From: CAXXOK01 sp963664595
Lineage (GTDB): Bacteria > Bacillota > Clostridia > Christensenellales > Aristaeellaceae
Assembly: GCA_963664595.2 (NCBI GenBank)
Contig: CAXXOK010000003.1
Location: 1 to 64,000 of the forward strand
Direction: 5' to 3'
DNA length: 64,000 nt
Part shown: piece by piece, positions 1 to 9,379 of the stretch
How positions within the stretch are numbered: the first letter of the stretch is position 1
Layout of the letters: each line of letters starts with the position of its first letter
Notes under the pieces: model-generated
The model's input: the letters and a program-made list of their open reading frames with translations, nothing else
Told to the model about the DNA's origin: nothing
Database searches by the model: none
Made by a program: the position numbers and the translations under genes

Positions 1-1
1 T

Positions 2-400
2 CTATTCCGGTATGGGCAGGTGCTCTGGAAAGGCTTCAATCACGAGGAAAATGGCGAAGGCGCCTTTGTGTTCAACAAAGATGTTTCTAAAATGTTTGAA
101 CGTCCGAATGTGAATTTGGATTTGAAAATCGCGGTGGTCGCGCCCAACGGCGATTTTGTTTCGTACTGCGGTATGTGGCAGGATGATCAATGTGATAGCG
201 CGCTGGTGGAACCTGTCGCTACCGTTCCGGCCTTCCGCAGGCTGGGCCTTGGCCGCGCGGCGGTGCTGGAGGGGCTGCGGCGCTGCGGTGTGTTGGGCGC
301 CAAACGTGCCTTTGTGGGTTCTTCTCAGCCATTTTATTACAGAATTGGATTTCAGCCCTATGCATCCGCTACCTGGTGGAAACGGACCAATACACAGTGA
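2..400 (+). CDS. GNAT family N-acetyltransferase, 5' partial
   Basis: The reading frame is open from the window edge, so the start lies upstream. The C-terminal half shows the acetyl-CoA binding motif A of GNAT enzymes (RRLGLGRAA), preceded by the V-A-T-V beta-strand typical of the fold, and ends with the FYYRIGFQP segment often seen at the end of motif B. Members transfer an acetyl group from acetyl-CoA to an amine; the substrate cannot be read from the sequence. The stop at 398-400 lies 17 bases before the next start, so the two may be co-transcribed. The family call is solid. Confidence 0.8.
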   Translation, partial: LFRYGQVLWKGFNHEENGEGAFVFNKDVSKMFERPNVNLDLKIAVVAPNGDFVSYCGMWQDDQCDSALVEPVATVPAFRRLGLGRAAVLEGLRRCGVLGAKRAFVGSSQPFYYRIGFQPYASATWWKRTNTQ

Positions 401-417
401 CCCGACAGGAGTTCCCG

Positions 418-1303
418 ATGAAAAGAACGGTTATTCTTTATTGTCTGGCGATGCTGCTGGCCATTACGGGATGCGCAAGCACAGCGCACGACAGGGCCGG
501 AAGTTTGGAGAAGATCAGCATCCCGAGCGTATTGCTTGGGAAAGAAATTACTTCGTATGTTTATTTGCCTTTTGGATACGATGATACAAAAGAATATCCT
601 GCGCTGTACTACATGGCGAGCGCTGGCGGCTCGGCCTATACGGTAATCCATCAATTTGAAATTGCGGAAACTGCCGACAGGCTGATGGCAAGCGGAGAGA
701 TTGATCCGATGATAATCATTGCGTTGGGTATTGATTTCAGCTTCGGTATCAATTCATCCGAAAACGACGGGAACCAGAACCTTTGAATCCGAACAGGTTT
801 ATCAATTTGCGGAGGGCCTCTATGAGGATTATATTACGCAAGAGGCCATTCCTTATATCGACGCACATTATGCAACCGGTGAAGACAGGGCGTTTTCGTT
901 ATATAGGCGGATACTCCATGGGTGGTTTTGCGGCGCTGCATGTGGGGTTACGGAATCCGGAGATGTTTTCTAAAATCGGCGGTCACAGCCCCACACTGTT
1001 TTTGGATACCTATGTTACCCCGGAGATTGACCGGTGGCTGTTTCCCACAGAGGAAGCCCGACGGGAACGTGACCCGGTGCTGCTGGCTGAAACGGCCAAC
1101 CTGGAAGGGATTCAGGTGTTTATCGATACGGGATATTCCCGACGTTAATCTTGAGGCGTGGCCAGGCATTGGCGGAGAAGCTGGCACTGCGCGGCGTGGA
1201 TGCGGCCGCTGTGGTACTCCCCGGCAGCCATGGCTTTGCGTATTGCAGGGCGCATATGGAGGAGTACCTGCGGTTTTACGGAAATCAGCAAGGAGGGGTA
1301 TGA
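418..1303 (+). pseudogene. lipoprotein esterase (PF00756-type alpha/beta hydrolase), frameshifted
   Basis: The start ATG at 418 follows an AGGAG site at 408. The N-terminus is a lipoprotein signal peptide with lipobox ITGC, so the product would be anchored outside the membrane. The body reads as an esterase D/enterochelin-esterase-like hydrolase: YVYLPFGYDD, then the nucleophile elbow GYSMGG and, near the end, a histidine in PGSHGF. The frame is broken near 772, 895, 1127 and 1155. Each break is repaired by removing one base from a short run (aa, tttt, ggg, gg), giving a continuous protein ending at the TGA at 1301. This may be real decay or base-calling error. It faces a GH43 gene, suggesting de-esterification of a plant polysaccharide. 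Confidence 0.72.
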
Positions 1304-1348
1304 CAGCTTTCAGCAGCTATGCATAACGGCATCGTATCGCTTCCACAA

Positions 1349-2828
1349 TCAGTCCTGTATATCGGTAACCCGGCAGTATGAAAAATCGGCATACCCTGCG
1401 GACGCTTCCCGGCTCATGGCAAAAATCCCGGGCCGCGCGCCCGTCCAGCCGCCGCGGGAGAGGGGAACGGATTCCCCGATCGGCTGAAAGGGCTGGTTGC
1501 CATCGCCGTAGGAAAAGCAGGCCTGTCCGTTGCTTATCTGCAACCTGAAACATACCGTATTCGCGGACCAGGGACGTTCTCTCCAATACAGTTTCCCATA
1601 CGTCGACCGGGGCATGGCGGCCCATTTCCACAGCGGAACCGCATATCAGGCGGATTTCTCTCGGGGAACAGCGCCCAGATAAATGGTAGAGATAGCCCAT
1701 CACGGCAATCCCGGCGCAATCGGCCCCGGGTATCGGCATGGAGCGTGAGGCAGGTTTCCATGGTAAACTGAAAGGATTGCATCAGCTGGGATAGAAACTG
1801 CCCGGCTTGGAACAGCGACGGGGCTTGTGCCGCATACAGCCGCAGGCCGTGCTCCGTAAAGGCGTACCATTCCTGCTTGGGATTGGCCTGCCATTGCCAG
1901 GCGAGGCTGAGCTTGCCGTTGAACGTGTCGGAGGCCGGGATCAGGGGCTCGGTTGCCTCGGGGGCTTTGGGGGCTTCGTGGGCAAGCACACGGTTCTCCG
2001 CCGTCGCCCATTTCCGGCCAGCCATCCACCCAGCGCACGGGCTGGAGGTGGGGTATACGTCCGTATACGCCGACATCCTGAAAATGGATGAACCAATCCT
2101 CTCCGTACGGGGTATCCACCCAGCCGCCCTGGTGCGGGCCGTTGACGGCGGAACGGCCTTGCTGCAAAACGCGGCGCACCTCATACGGCCCATAGGGCGA
2201 AGCGCTGCGCATGGCCAACTGCCAGCCGGTCGCAACGCCGCCTGCCGGGGCGAGGATGTAATACAGGCCATTGCGTTTGTACATCTTGGGGCCTTCCGTC
2301 GTTTCGTTTTCCGTGCCGCCGTCAAACACCATTGTGCCGTTGTCCAAAATGTGCAGGCCGTCCGCGCTCATGCGGTGCAGGTACAATATGCTCTTGATAC
2401 CGGCGCGGCTGGCGGCAAACGCATGCAGCAGATACGCGCTGCCGTCGTCATCCCAAAACGGGCAGGGGTCGATCCAGCCCGTAACATCCTTACAATAATG
2501 GGCTTCCCACAAATCGGCAGGGTTTGCCGCCGTATAGGCAAACAGCCCTTCATCCGGCAGGCAGACATACACATAAAAAAGCCCCTCGTGGTAGCGGATG
2601 CTGGGCGCCCAGGTGCCGCATTTGTGCGCGGGTGTATCATAGCGCGCAAAGGGGAGGGAGCGCACCACATAGTTGATCAGCCGCCAGTGCACCAGGTCGC
2701 GGGAGTGCAGCACAGGAATGCCCGGCAGGTAAGTAAACGAGGAGGAAACCATATAGTAATCCCTCTCCGACGCGAAGCACGTCGGGATCGGAATAATCGC
2801 CTTTCAGGAGGGGGTTTTCGTATCGCAT
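1349..2828 (-). pseudogene. glycoside hydrolase family 43 (xylosidase/arabinofuranosidase-like), frameshifted
   Basis: Read on the minus strand from the ATG at 2828, which follows an AAGGAAGG site. The protein begins NPLLKGDYSDPDVLRVG, the first blade of the GH43 five-bladed propeller with its catalytic Asp. It continues with DYYMVSSSFTYLPG, DPCPFWDDDG (second Asp) and TEGPKMYKR (catalytic Glu). The C-terminal part resembles the beta-sandwich domain of GH43 xylosidases. Frame changes occur near 2762, 2005 and 1728 and again between about 1560 and 1680. The first three are each repaired by deleting one base. No signal peptide is seen, so the enzyme would act in the cytoplasm on imported oligosaccharides. 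Family assignment is secure; intactness is doubtful. Confidence 0.75.
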
Positions 2829-2950
2829 GGTCAGCCTTCCTTTCTTGGCCTCAGCATAGCATGGATGGCGGCGGAATACGCCGCTTTGAGAAAGATTTTC
2901 CGGCTTATTGTAGAAGTATACATCGATATGTTTGAACAGGAGGACGAACC

Positions 2951-4327
2951 ATGAACGCCAAAGCAGATTGCCCGGCACGGGCAGTTGACCGTATGATTGA
3001 CCGGTGGGAGGCGGAGGGCCTGCGCATGCATGGCTTTACCCTGACACGGCATGGAGAAACCCTGGCCGAAGGAACCTGGGCGCCGTTCCGGCGTGATGTG
3101 CCGCACCGTATGTTTTCCGTATCCAAAAGCATGACCTCGCTGGCGGTAGGGCTGCTGATCGCGGAGGGAAAGCTGACGCTGGCCGATACGATCTGCGACT
3201 ATTTTCCGGATAAGCTGCCCCAAACGGTTCCCGGCCCCCTGAAACGCCTGACTATCCGTGATATGCTGCGCATGGCCACCTGCCACCGGCAAACGACCTA
3301 TAAACAAGCGGAGGACGACGACTGGACGCGCACCTTTTTTACCGTGCCGCCCACGCATGAGCCAGGCACGGTGTTCCACTATGATACCTCCTCGTCCCAC
3401 ACCCTGTCGGCGCTGGTGCAGCGGCTGTCCGGCATGCCGCTTGATCGCTTTTTACAGGCGCGGCTGCTGAACCGTATCGGGGCCACGGAGGAGAAACGCT
3501 GGCTGACCGATCCGGCGGGCATCTGCCAGGGCGGTTCCGGCCTGGTGATGACGCTCGGGGATTTTACCAAGGCGGCGCAGTTTTGCCTGTCGGGCGGCAG
3601 GGGCACGGAGCTGGAGGAGTATCTGGCACAGGCGACGCAAAAGCAGATTGAAACGCCGCTGCAGGGCAACACGGAGGAACGGTTCGGGTATGGGTATCAG
3701 TTCTGGCGTGTGCGCAACAACGGCTTTGCCATGTACGGGATGGGCGGGCAGCTGGCGGTGTGCCTGCCGGATCTGGATACGGTGCTGTGCACAATCGCCG
3801 ATACGCAGCTGGACCCCAATGGAGTGCAGAAAATTTACGATGCGTTCTGGCAGGAGCTTTATCCCGCGCTTTCCTCCGCTCGGCCCGGTGCGCAGGAAAG
3901 CCGGGACGCGCTGGACGAAAAGCTCCGTACGCTTGCCATGCGGCCTGTTGACAACAACAGCGCGTTTGCGCAGCACGTTGGGCGGGAGTACGCTTTTGCC
4001 CGCAACCCCATAGGCTTAACGTATCTGTGCCTGAGGGACCGCGAGCTGGTTTATGATAACGCCACCGGCCGCCATTCGCTACCCTTCGGGATCGGGGAAT
4101 GGGCAAGCGCAAGCTTTCCGGATACGCGGCAGCCATGCGTCGCGTCCGGCGGATGGCTATCGCATGGGCTGTTCCGCCTGCAATGCCACTTGACGGGGGA
4201 TTATCCCTGCGGCGTGGATATGCTGTTGTGCGCTCAGGACGACCGGATCACGGTACAGATGAAATCCGTGCGGGAAATTTATACGGCGCACTATTCGGGC
4301 GTTGCGTCCGGCAAAGCTGTCGGCTGA
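2951..4327 (+). CDS. serine hydrolase of the class C beta-lactamase/esterase family
   Basis: A 458-residue protein whose ATG at 2951 follows AGGAGG. The S-x-x-K catalytic motif is visible as SVSK in FSVSKSMTS near residue 56, and a Tyr motif (HYDTSSSH) stands where the YxN of the family is expected. No signal peptide or membrane segment is present, so it probably acts in the cytoplasm, as carbohydrate- or acyl-ester hydrolases of this fold often do. The neighbourhood of GH43 and esterase genes fits deacylation of oligosaccharides better than antibiotic resistance, but the substrate is inferred only from context. It is transcribed away from the GH43 gene, with 122 bases between the two starts. 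Confidence 0.82.
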   Translation: MNAKADCPARAVDRMIDRWEAEGLRMHGFTLTRHGETLAEGTWAPFRRDVPHRMFSVSKSMTSLAVGLLIAEGKLTLADTICDYFPDKLPQTVPGPLKRLTIRDMLRMATCHRQTTYKQAEDDDWTRTFFTVPPTHEPGTVFHYDTSSSHTLSALVQRLSGMPLDRFLQARLLNRIGATEEKRWLTDPAGICQGGSGLVMTLGDFTKAAQFCLSGGRGTELEEYLAQATQKQIETPLQGNTEERFGYGYQFWRVRNNGFAMYGMGGQLAVCLPDLDTVLCTIADTQLDPNGVQKIYDAFWQELYPALSSARPGAQESRDALDEKLRTLAMRPVDNNSAFAQHVGREYAFARNPIGLTYLCLRDRELVYDNATGRHSLPFGIGEWASASFPDTRQPCVASGGWLSHGLFRLQCHLTGDYPCGVDMLLCAQDDRITVQMKSVREIYTAHYSGVASGKAVG

Positions 4328-4349
4328 AGACCCCGGGGAAGCGGGCGGT

Positions 4350-4679
4350 TTATTCCAGGCCGACCAGCAGATCGTCGCCTTCAATTTTGACCGGGTAGGC
4401 CTGCGTGTTTTTCACCTTGAGGGGGATAAACCCGATGCTGCCGTTTTTAAGCACCTCTCCGGTTTTTACGCTGAACACGGTTTTGTGCCGCGGGCAGGCA
4501 ATGGTATCCCCATCCAATACGCCGTCGTACAGGGATCCGCCCATGTGCGGGCAGCGGTTGCCAATGGCATAGTACGCGTCTTCCACATGGGTAATCAGCA
4601 GCGTTTTGCCTTCCACCTCCACTTTCAGCTTTCCGCCCTGCGCAACCTCCTGCGTAAGGGCTGCCTTGACATAGCGCAT
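4350..4679 (-). CDS. Rieske [2Fe-2S] ferredoxin-like protein
   Basis: The start at 4679 is chosen because an AAAGGAG site sits just upstream; the open frame extends further but without a ribosome site. The 109-residue product carries both Rieske cluster motifs, CPHMGG near residue 44 and CPRH near residue 62, which bind a [2Fe-2S] cluster through two Cys and two His. The size fits a stand-alone small ferredoxin such as the electron donor of a reductase or of a nitrite-reductase-type complex. No partner enzyme is adjacent, so its role is unknown. It is convergent with the serine hydrolase, 22 bases apart. Confidence 0.88.
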   Translation of the reverse strand: MRYVKAALTQEVAQGGKLKVEVEGKTLLITHVEDAYYAIGNRCPHMGGSLYDGVLDGDTIACPRHKTVFSVKTGEVLKNGSIGFIPLKVKNTQAYPVKIEGDDLLVGLE

Positions 4680-4809
4680 ATGCGACTCCTTTCTGTTCCG
4701 GTCGGTCGGTAAACAGTATGGCACAAAACCAATAGTCATTGGATTGACGAGGATCACCGCCGCGTCTACGGCTTGCTGAGGCCTTGCCGGGGGGCGTTCG
4801 GTGCGTGCG

Positions 4810-7059
4810 TTATCGTTTGGCGGCTTTATCCCGCATTTCGCTGGGGGTCATTCCGAAGTATTTCTTAAACGCGCGCCGGAAGGTGACGGCATTGTTGTAG
4901 CCGACCTCAATGTACAGCGAATTGATGCTCTGTTCCTTCCCCTTGCCGTAATGATCCGGATTTTTCAGGCGTTTGGCCGCCTCGCTGAGGCGCAGCTTTT
5001 CCAAATGAATGGAGAAGTTCTCGCCTGTTTTTTCCTTGAACAGATGAGACAGATAGCTTTCTGAAATATGGAACTGGTTGGACAGCATGCTCAAGCAGAT
5101 GGACGGATCGCCATAATTCTTATTCAGGTATTCCTTGATTTCCGGAATCGGGTCCGAGGGCTTGGCGCTTTCGCTGAAGAAGCCGCACAGCGCTACCGCG
5201 ATGCTTTCGCACAGGGGAAGGGTAGCCTGCTGCGCCAGATGCTTGTCCAGCTGGCGCAGCTCGGGGTTGTCCTCATTCCCGTCGGCGGGCACGGAAAAGC
5301 GCGCTTTCATCAGGGTATTGCGGATATCGGACAACAGATAATTCAGCATATTCGGCGGCAGGGAACGCTCCGTAAAGTTTTCGCGGTAGATAAGCGCGAA
5401 CATCTCCTGCACCTGGCGGCGGTTGCCGCTGGTGATAAAGTGCAGCAGCTTGGCCGAAATCTCAATGGGATAATATACGTCGGTGGTGGTTTTGCCGATC
5501 ATCTCGTAGGGCAGGAACACATGGCTTTTGGACGCGTAACGGGACGCGGTGCGCGCCTGCTCAAAGGATTCCCACAGGGTAAAGGGATGGGTGCACAGCG
5601 TGCCCACGCCCGCGTAAAACCATATATTGTTCTGGGAAAGCAGCTCGTCGTGCAGCTTTACCACACGGGTCTGCAAATCCATCAGAGGGTCGCTTACCGT
5701 TGCATCGTAGGTGACCAGCGTTACAATGCTTTTATCCAGCGTGGAATAGGAATACGCCTGATAATTGGTTTGCAGCGCTATTCCGATTTTTTCGGACAGG
5801 GTTTTCGTCAGGACAAAACTGTCCGCTTCCTGATCGTTTTGCAGATAGGCGGAGCAGTACAGCACCATGTAGCGCAGGCCCTCGCCGTCGATGCCGAAGA
5901 AGTGCATCATATAGGCAAACTCGCTCTCGGAGGCGACATGCCCGGACAGCATGCGCCGCAGATACGAGGTATACAGGAACGGCTTATGCGAATCCAGCTC
6001 CATCTCCAGCTGCGCCTGGTAATCTTCCGCCATTTCCAGCCGGGTGCCCAGCTGCTTGATCGGCAGGGTATAATGCCGCACCCGCATCACGATGATGACG
6101 ACGCCCCCCAGCAGCAGCAGGATGAACAGCGCGGTGAACAGCAGATCGGACGCGCCCACGGTTTGCGCGCACAGCGCTTGCGGGATCGCCATATAATATC
6201 GCCAGCTGTTGCGTGCGCTCTCCACGTAGAGAATGTGATAATCGCCCATGATTTCGTCCGTTTTCATGCCCAGAGCGTAGCGTTTCAGCTGATTTTTGCT
6301 TTCCTGTGTGGCAGCGTCTGCGTAGAGCATCAGCTGTATTTTGTTTTCCGGGCTAACGGCCACCACAATGGCGTGGTCATCCTCCAGATAGCTTAAAAAC
6401 TGGCGGGTCAGCGCGGACATATCCCACTCAAACCAGATAATGGCCGGAATGGTTTTGGTGAAGATATCGTCGATATCACGGATCAGCGTATAGTGGTCCG
6501 CCATACCGCTAAAGGCCGAGGTATCGTAATTGCGTTCAACGCCCGTTGCCGCGCTTAGAGTATTCAGCCAGTTTTGGTACTGGTCTTTCTTTAATATATT
6601 ATAGTCCATATAAAACTGACGGACCTCGGTAAACTGGCTGGAAGAAATGACGTATTTGGTGTTTTTCAGATAGATATGGCTTTCGGTAATCGGCACGTTG
6701 GCCAGGCTGAAGGCACGGGAATTGAGGGTTTGCATAATGGCGTCTGCTGTGGTGATATAACCCTGTTCACGCAGGCTTTTCATGTTGGAAAAACGGATAA
6801 AGGTGGAATCGTTGGTCAGCTGGCGGGTATAGCTGTCCACGGTGGCCAGGTAGTGGTCCATGGTGATGACGTTGTTGCTGAGCAGCGCGCTGTGGTGCGC
6901 CCAGAAATCGTCTTTGGCGCTGTTGGAAAGAGATAGATACAGGCACAGCCCCAGCGCCAGACAGAGCAGGAGAAACAGGGCATACGAAAGCGCGATTTTT
7001 GCGGCAGAATCCGGCTCGGTGGCCTGATTGCCACCGCGTTTGGATGTAAATACTTTCAT
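4810..7059 (-). CDS. membrane-bound AraC-family transcriptional regulator (YesN-like sensor)
   Basis: The start at 7059 follows GGGAGG; this gives about 749 residues. A first membrane helix lies at about residues 23-45 (IALSYALFLLLCLALG), followed by roughly 270 residues of extracellular sensor. A second helix (LFTALFILLLLGGVVIIVM) follows, then a cytoplasmic region ending in a two-helix AraC DNA-binding domain (LSMLSNQFHISESYLSHLFKE... EVGYNNAVTFRRAFKKYFG). Such one-component regulators sense sugars outside the cell and control neighbouring transport genes. It is divergent from the ABC importer starting at 7624, which is its likely target. The domain order is clear; the ligand is unknown. 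Confidence 0.88.
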   Translation of the reverse strand: MKVFTSKRGGNQATEPDSAAKIALSYALFLLLCLALGLCLYLSLSNSAKDDFWAHHSALLSNNVITMDHYLATVDSYTRQLTNDSTFIRFSNMKSLREQGYITTADAIMQTLNSRAFSLANVPITESHIYLKNTKYVISSSQFTEVRQFYMDYNILKKDQYQNWLNTLSAATGVERNYDTSAFSGMADHYTLIRDIDDIFTKTIPAIIWFEWDMSALTRQFLSYLEDDHAIVVAVSPENKIQLMLYADAATQESKNQLKRYALGMKTDEIMGDYHILYVESARNSWRYYMAIPQALCAQTVGASDLLFTALFILLLLGGVVIIVMRVRHYTLPIKQLGTRLEMAEDYQAQLEMELDSHKPFLYTSYLRRMLSGHVASESEFAYMMHFFGIDGEGLRYMVLYCSAYLQNDQEADSFVLTKTLSEKIGIALQTNYQAYSYSTLDKSIVTLVTYDATVSDPLMDLQTRVVKLHDELLSQNNIWFYAGVGTLCTHPFTLWESFEQARTASRYASKSHVFLPYEMIGKTTTDVYYPIEISAKLLHFITSGNRRQVQEMFALIYRENFTERSLPPNMLNYLLSDIRNTLMKARFSVPADGNEDNPELRQLDKHLAQQATLPLCESIAVALCGFFSESAKPSDPIPEIKEYLNKNYGDPSICLSMLSNQFHISESYLSHLFKEKTGENFSIHLEKLRLSEAAKRLKNPDHYGKGKEQSINSLYIEVGYNNAVTFRRAFKKYFGMTPSEMRDKAAKR

Positions 7060-7520
7060 ACAAGCCTCCCGCCTGTGTGTTGATTTCGTGTGATGCGGAT
7101 CATGAGGACGCATTATGAAATTTCTCAGGATAAAATCATCTGTTTTATTATATGCAAAGCATGCTTTATGCGCAAGGGGATGTGGCAGTAAAGGGGGCGT
7201 AATATGTCCGTGCGGAGCGCAGGCCCTCCGTTGTTTTAAAAGAATTGGAATCTGGCGCTATACACATCCTTTCACGGGTGAACAGGAGGTGTGCGGCAAT
7301 ACGGCAGAAACTGCTTTCAGATGCATGACGGTACTCTCCGCAGGGGGACAGGCGCTGCGCGGCGGGTGCCTGGAGACGAAAAATCTGTATTCGGCCGATA
7401 AGGGTGATTCGGCCTGAAACCGTTTTAAAGCAAGGGGTACAGGGACGGCAGGAAACAATATTTGTTTTTACAATTTTTGTGAAATCTAAAAATATGAATC
7501 TCCTGCAAAAAATCTGTTTC

Positions 7521-7550
7521 TTGCGTGCTCCAAACGGTGGATGCTATACT
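7521..7550 (+). promoter_or_regulatory. candidate promoter of the ABC importer
   Basis: The 564-base gap between the AraC sensor gene and the binding-protein gene holds no convincing gene. Near its right end a TTGCGT box (7521-7526) is followed after 18 bases by an extended -10 (TGC-TATACT, ending 7550). A ribosome site AGAAAGGATG lies before the ATG at 7624. The weak -35 is what one expects of an activator-dependent promoter controlled by the divergent AraC protein. The rest of the gap shows nothing that I can interpret. Confidence 0.5.
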
Positions 7551-7623
7551 CAAAACACTTCAGAGGGCGCTTCAAAGCCGCCCGAAATGAAAAGGCATAC
7601 ATTTCAGAAAGGATGGTAAACCC

Positions 7624-9123
7624 ATGAAAAAACTCCTTGCCTTTGCGCTTGTACTGGGAATGCTCGTTTCCCTCGTCACCGTATCCTCCCTTGCTGCTGA
7701 TGAGGCGGCCAAACCCGACAAAATTACCATTATGGTAGATGCGACGCTCGTTACCGCCAACAACGGCCGCGATGCTTTCGAGGCGCGCTGGGAAGAACTG
7801 ACCGGCATTGATCTGGAGATCATCCAGCCGGACCATGACGCTTATTATGATGTCATGCAGCAGCAGATCGCCTCCGGCGATTGGCCCGATGTGGTCCTTA
7901 TGTCTTCCACCTATTATTCCTCCTATGCCTCCGAGGGCGTATTGTGGGATATGACGGATGCGTGGGACAACAGCGATACCCTGAAATCCGGCCGCTTCAC
8001 CGGCCAGAACGTATTTGAGGGCCTGAAGATCAACGGCAGCCTGTACGGCTTCGCTCCCACCCGCGGCAACGGCTGCCTGACCTACATCAAGCAGGCCTGG
8101 CTGGATGCCGTTGGCATGCAAGCCCCCACCACGTATGACGAATTCCTCGCGGTGTGCGACGCATTTGTCAATCAGGATCCCGATGGCGACGGCCAGGCCG
8201 ATACCTACGCGCTGGCCGCGGCAGGCTTTGTGGGCTCCGAGGCTCCGTTTGTGAACTATCTGCCTAACTTCTATCAGGATGCGTATCCCTCCTTCATCCA
8301 GTTGGAAGACGGTACGTGGGTAGACGGCTTCACCCAGCCCGCCATGCAGGGCGCGCTGGAGCGTTTGGCCGATGCGTACGCCAAGGGCTACATTGACCCC
8401 ACCACGCTTACCAACGGCACCAAGGATTGCCGCAACAAGTTCTATGACGATACCACCGGTATCTTCACCTACTGGGCCGGCACCTGGGCCACCAACCTGA
8501 AGACCAACCTCGAAGCCAACGGCCATGACGGCGCATTGGTTGCGCTTGCCCCCATTGCGGAAGTCGGCGCCTATTATGACCGCGTACCGCCGGTCTGGTG
8601 CATCACCACCGCGTGCGAGAACCCCGAAGGCGTGTTCAAATATTTCATCGACACCATGCTGGACGGCGGCGACATGCAGATGCTGTGGACCTACGGCGTG
8701 GAAGGCACGCACTGGAGCATGGCGGAAGAAACCATCCTGGAAAAGCCGTATCAAAAGGGCGAGTTCCATATGCTGGAGAACCTGGAGAAAGCCGGTACCG
8801 CCTACACCAAGAACCACATCGATCCGATGCTGGCCCTGGCCAATTTCGCCGAAGGGTACTACGATCCCATGATGGACAGCGTGAAGGAAGAGGCCATGAA
8901 TGCCTCGGCTATCTTCAACGCGAACTCCAAGCTGGCGACGATCGTGCCCACCACGGAAGAAATGACCATGTATAACGGCGATCTGACCACGCTTAAAAAC
9001 GAGCTGGTTGCCAAGGTTACCATGGGTGAAATGACCTATGAAGCGGCTGTGGAGAAGTTCAACACCGACGGCGGCCTCGGCTGGTCCGACGCGATCGTTG
9101 CATCTCTGAATGCCTTGAAGTAG
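7624..9123 (+). CDS. ABC transporter extracellular sugar-binding protein (family 1)
   Basis: A 499-residue protein with a typical signal peptide (KK, hydrophobic core LAFALVLGMLVSLV, then SSLAADEA). No lipobox Cys is seen, unlike most Gram-positive binding proteins. It would capture oligosaccharides outside the cell and hand them to the two permeases downstream. A short acidic stretch, DPDGDGQADTYAL, near residue 190 resembles the calcium-loop insert seen in LplA/YtcQ-type proteins. The AGAAAGGATG ribosome site supports the start. It is the first gene of an operon with the permeases at 9380 and 10345. The missing lipid anchor is odd: either the protein is retained otherwise or the true cleavage differs. 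Confidence 0.88.
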   Translation: MKKLLAFALVLGMLVSLVTVSSLAADEAAKPDKITIMVDATLVTANNGRDAFEARWEELTGIDLEIIQPDHDAYYDVMQQQIASGDWPDVVLMSSTYYSSYASEGVLWDMTDAWDNSDTLKSGRFTGQNVFEGLKINGSLYGFAPTRGNGCLTYIKQAWLDAVGMQAPTTYDEFLAVCDAFVNQDPDGDGQADTYALAAAGFVGSEAPFVNYLPNFYQDAYPSFIQLEDGTWVDGFTQPAMQGALERLADAYAKGYIDPTTLTNGTKDCRNKFYDDTTGIFTYWAGTWATNLKTNLEANGHDGALVALAPIAEVGAYYDRVPPVWCITTACENPEGVFKYFIDTMLDGGDMQMLWTYGVEGTHWSMAEETILEKPYQKGEFHMLENLEKAGTAYTKNHIDPMLALANFAEGYYDPMMDSVKEEAMNASAIFNANSKLATIVPTTEEMTMYNGDLTTLKNELVAKVTMGEMTYEAAVEKFNTDGGLGWSDAIVASLNALK

Positions 9124-9180
9124 TCTGGGATTTCTCTCCCCATGCCCGGCAGGGCGGGGTGAAGGATACAGGCTGGTTAT

Positions 9181-9236
9181 CCCGGAAGAAGGAACGGTCG
9201 TCCCGGCCTTGCGGGGGCGGCTGTTTCCCTTCCGGG
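9181..9236 (+). promoter_or_regulatory. intercistronic stem-loop between binding protein and permease genes
   Basis: Within the 256-base space between the binding-protein stop and the permease start, CCCGGAAG-AA-GGAAC (9181-9195) can pair with GTTTCCCTTCCGGG (9223-9236) through a GC-rich loop. There is no T-run, so it is not a standard terminator. Hairpins in this place commonly protect or end part of the message so that the binding protein is made in excess over the permeases. That role is inferred from position only. Confidence 0.5.
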
Positions 9237-9379
9237 TTCCCTTTGCACAGCATACTGGTTCAAACCCTGAATGTGTGTTGCGGGCCTGTGCCGTGTGCGG
9301 AATACATCCGCGCGGGCGTATGGCACGGCATGAAAGGCAACCTGTACGAAAGATTTGTATCAGTATTGGAGGAGAAAGC

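Noticed and set aside
1877..2935. 352-codon plus-strand frame across the GH43 gene
   Set aside because: The minus strand gives unmistakable GH43 motifs; the plus translation matches nothing.
5068..6396. Long open frame of 442 codons on the plus strand opposite the AraC sensor gene
   Set aside because: It mirrors the codons of the real minus-strand gene, has no ribosome site and its translation is Gln/His/Arg-rich without domains.
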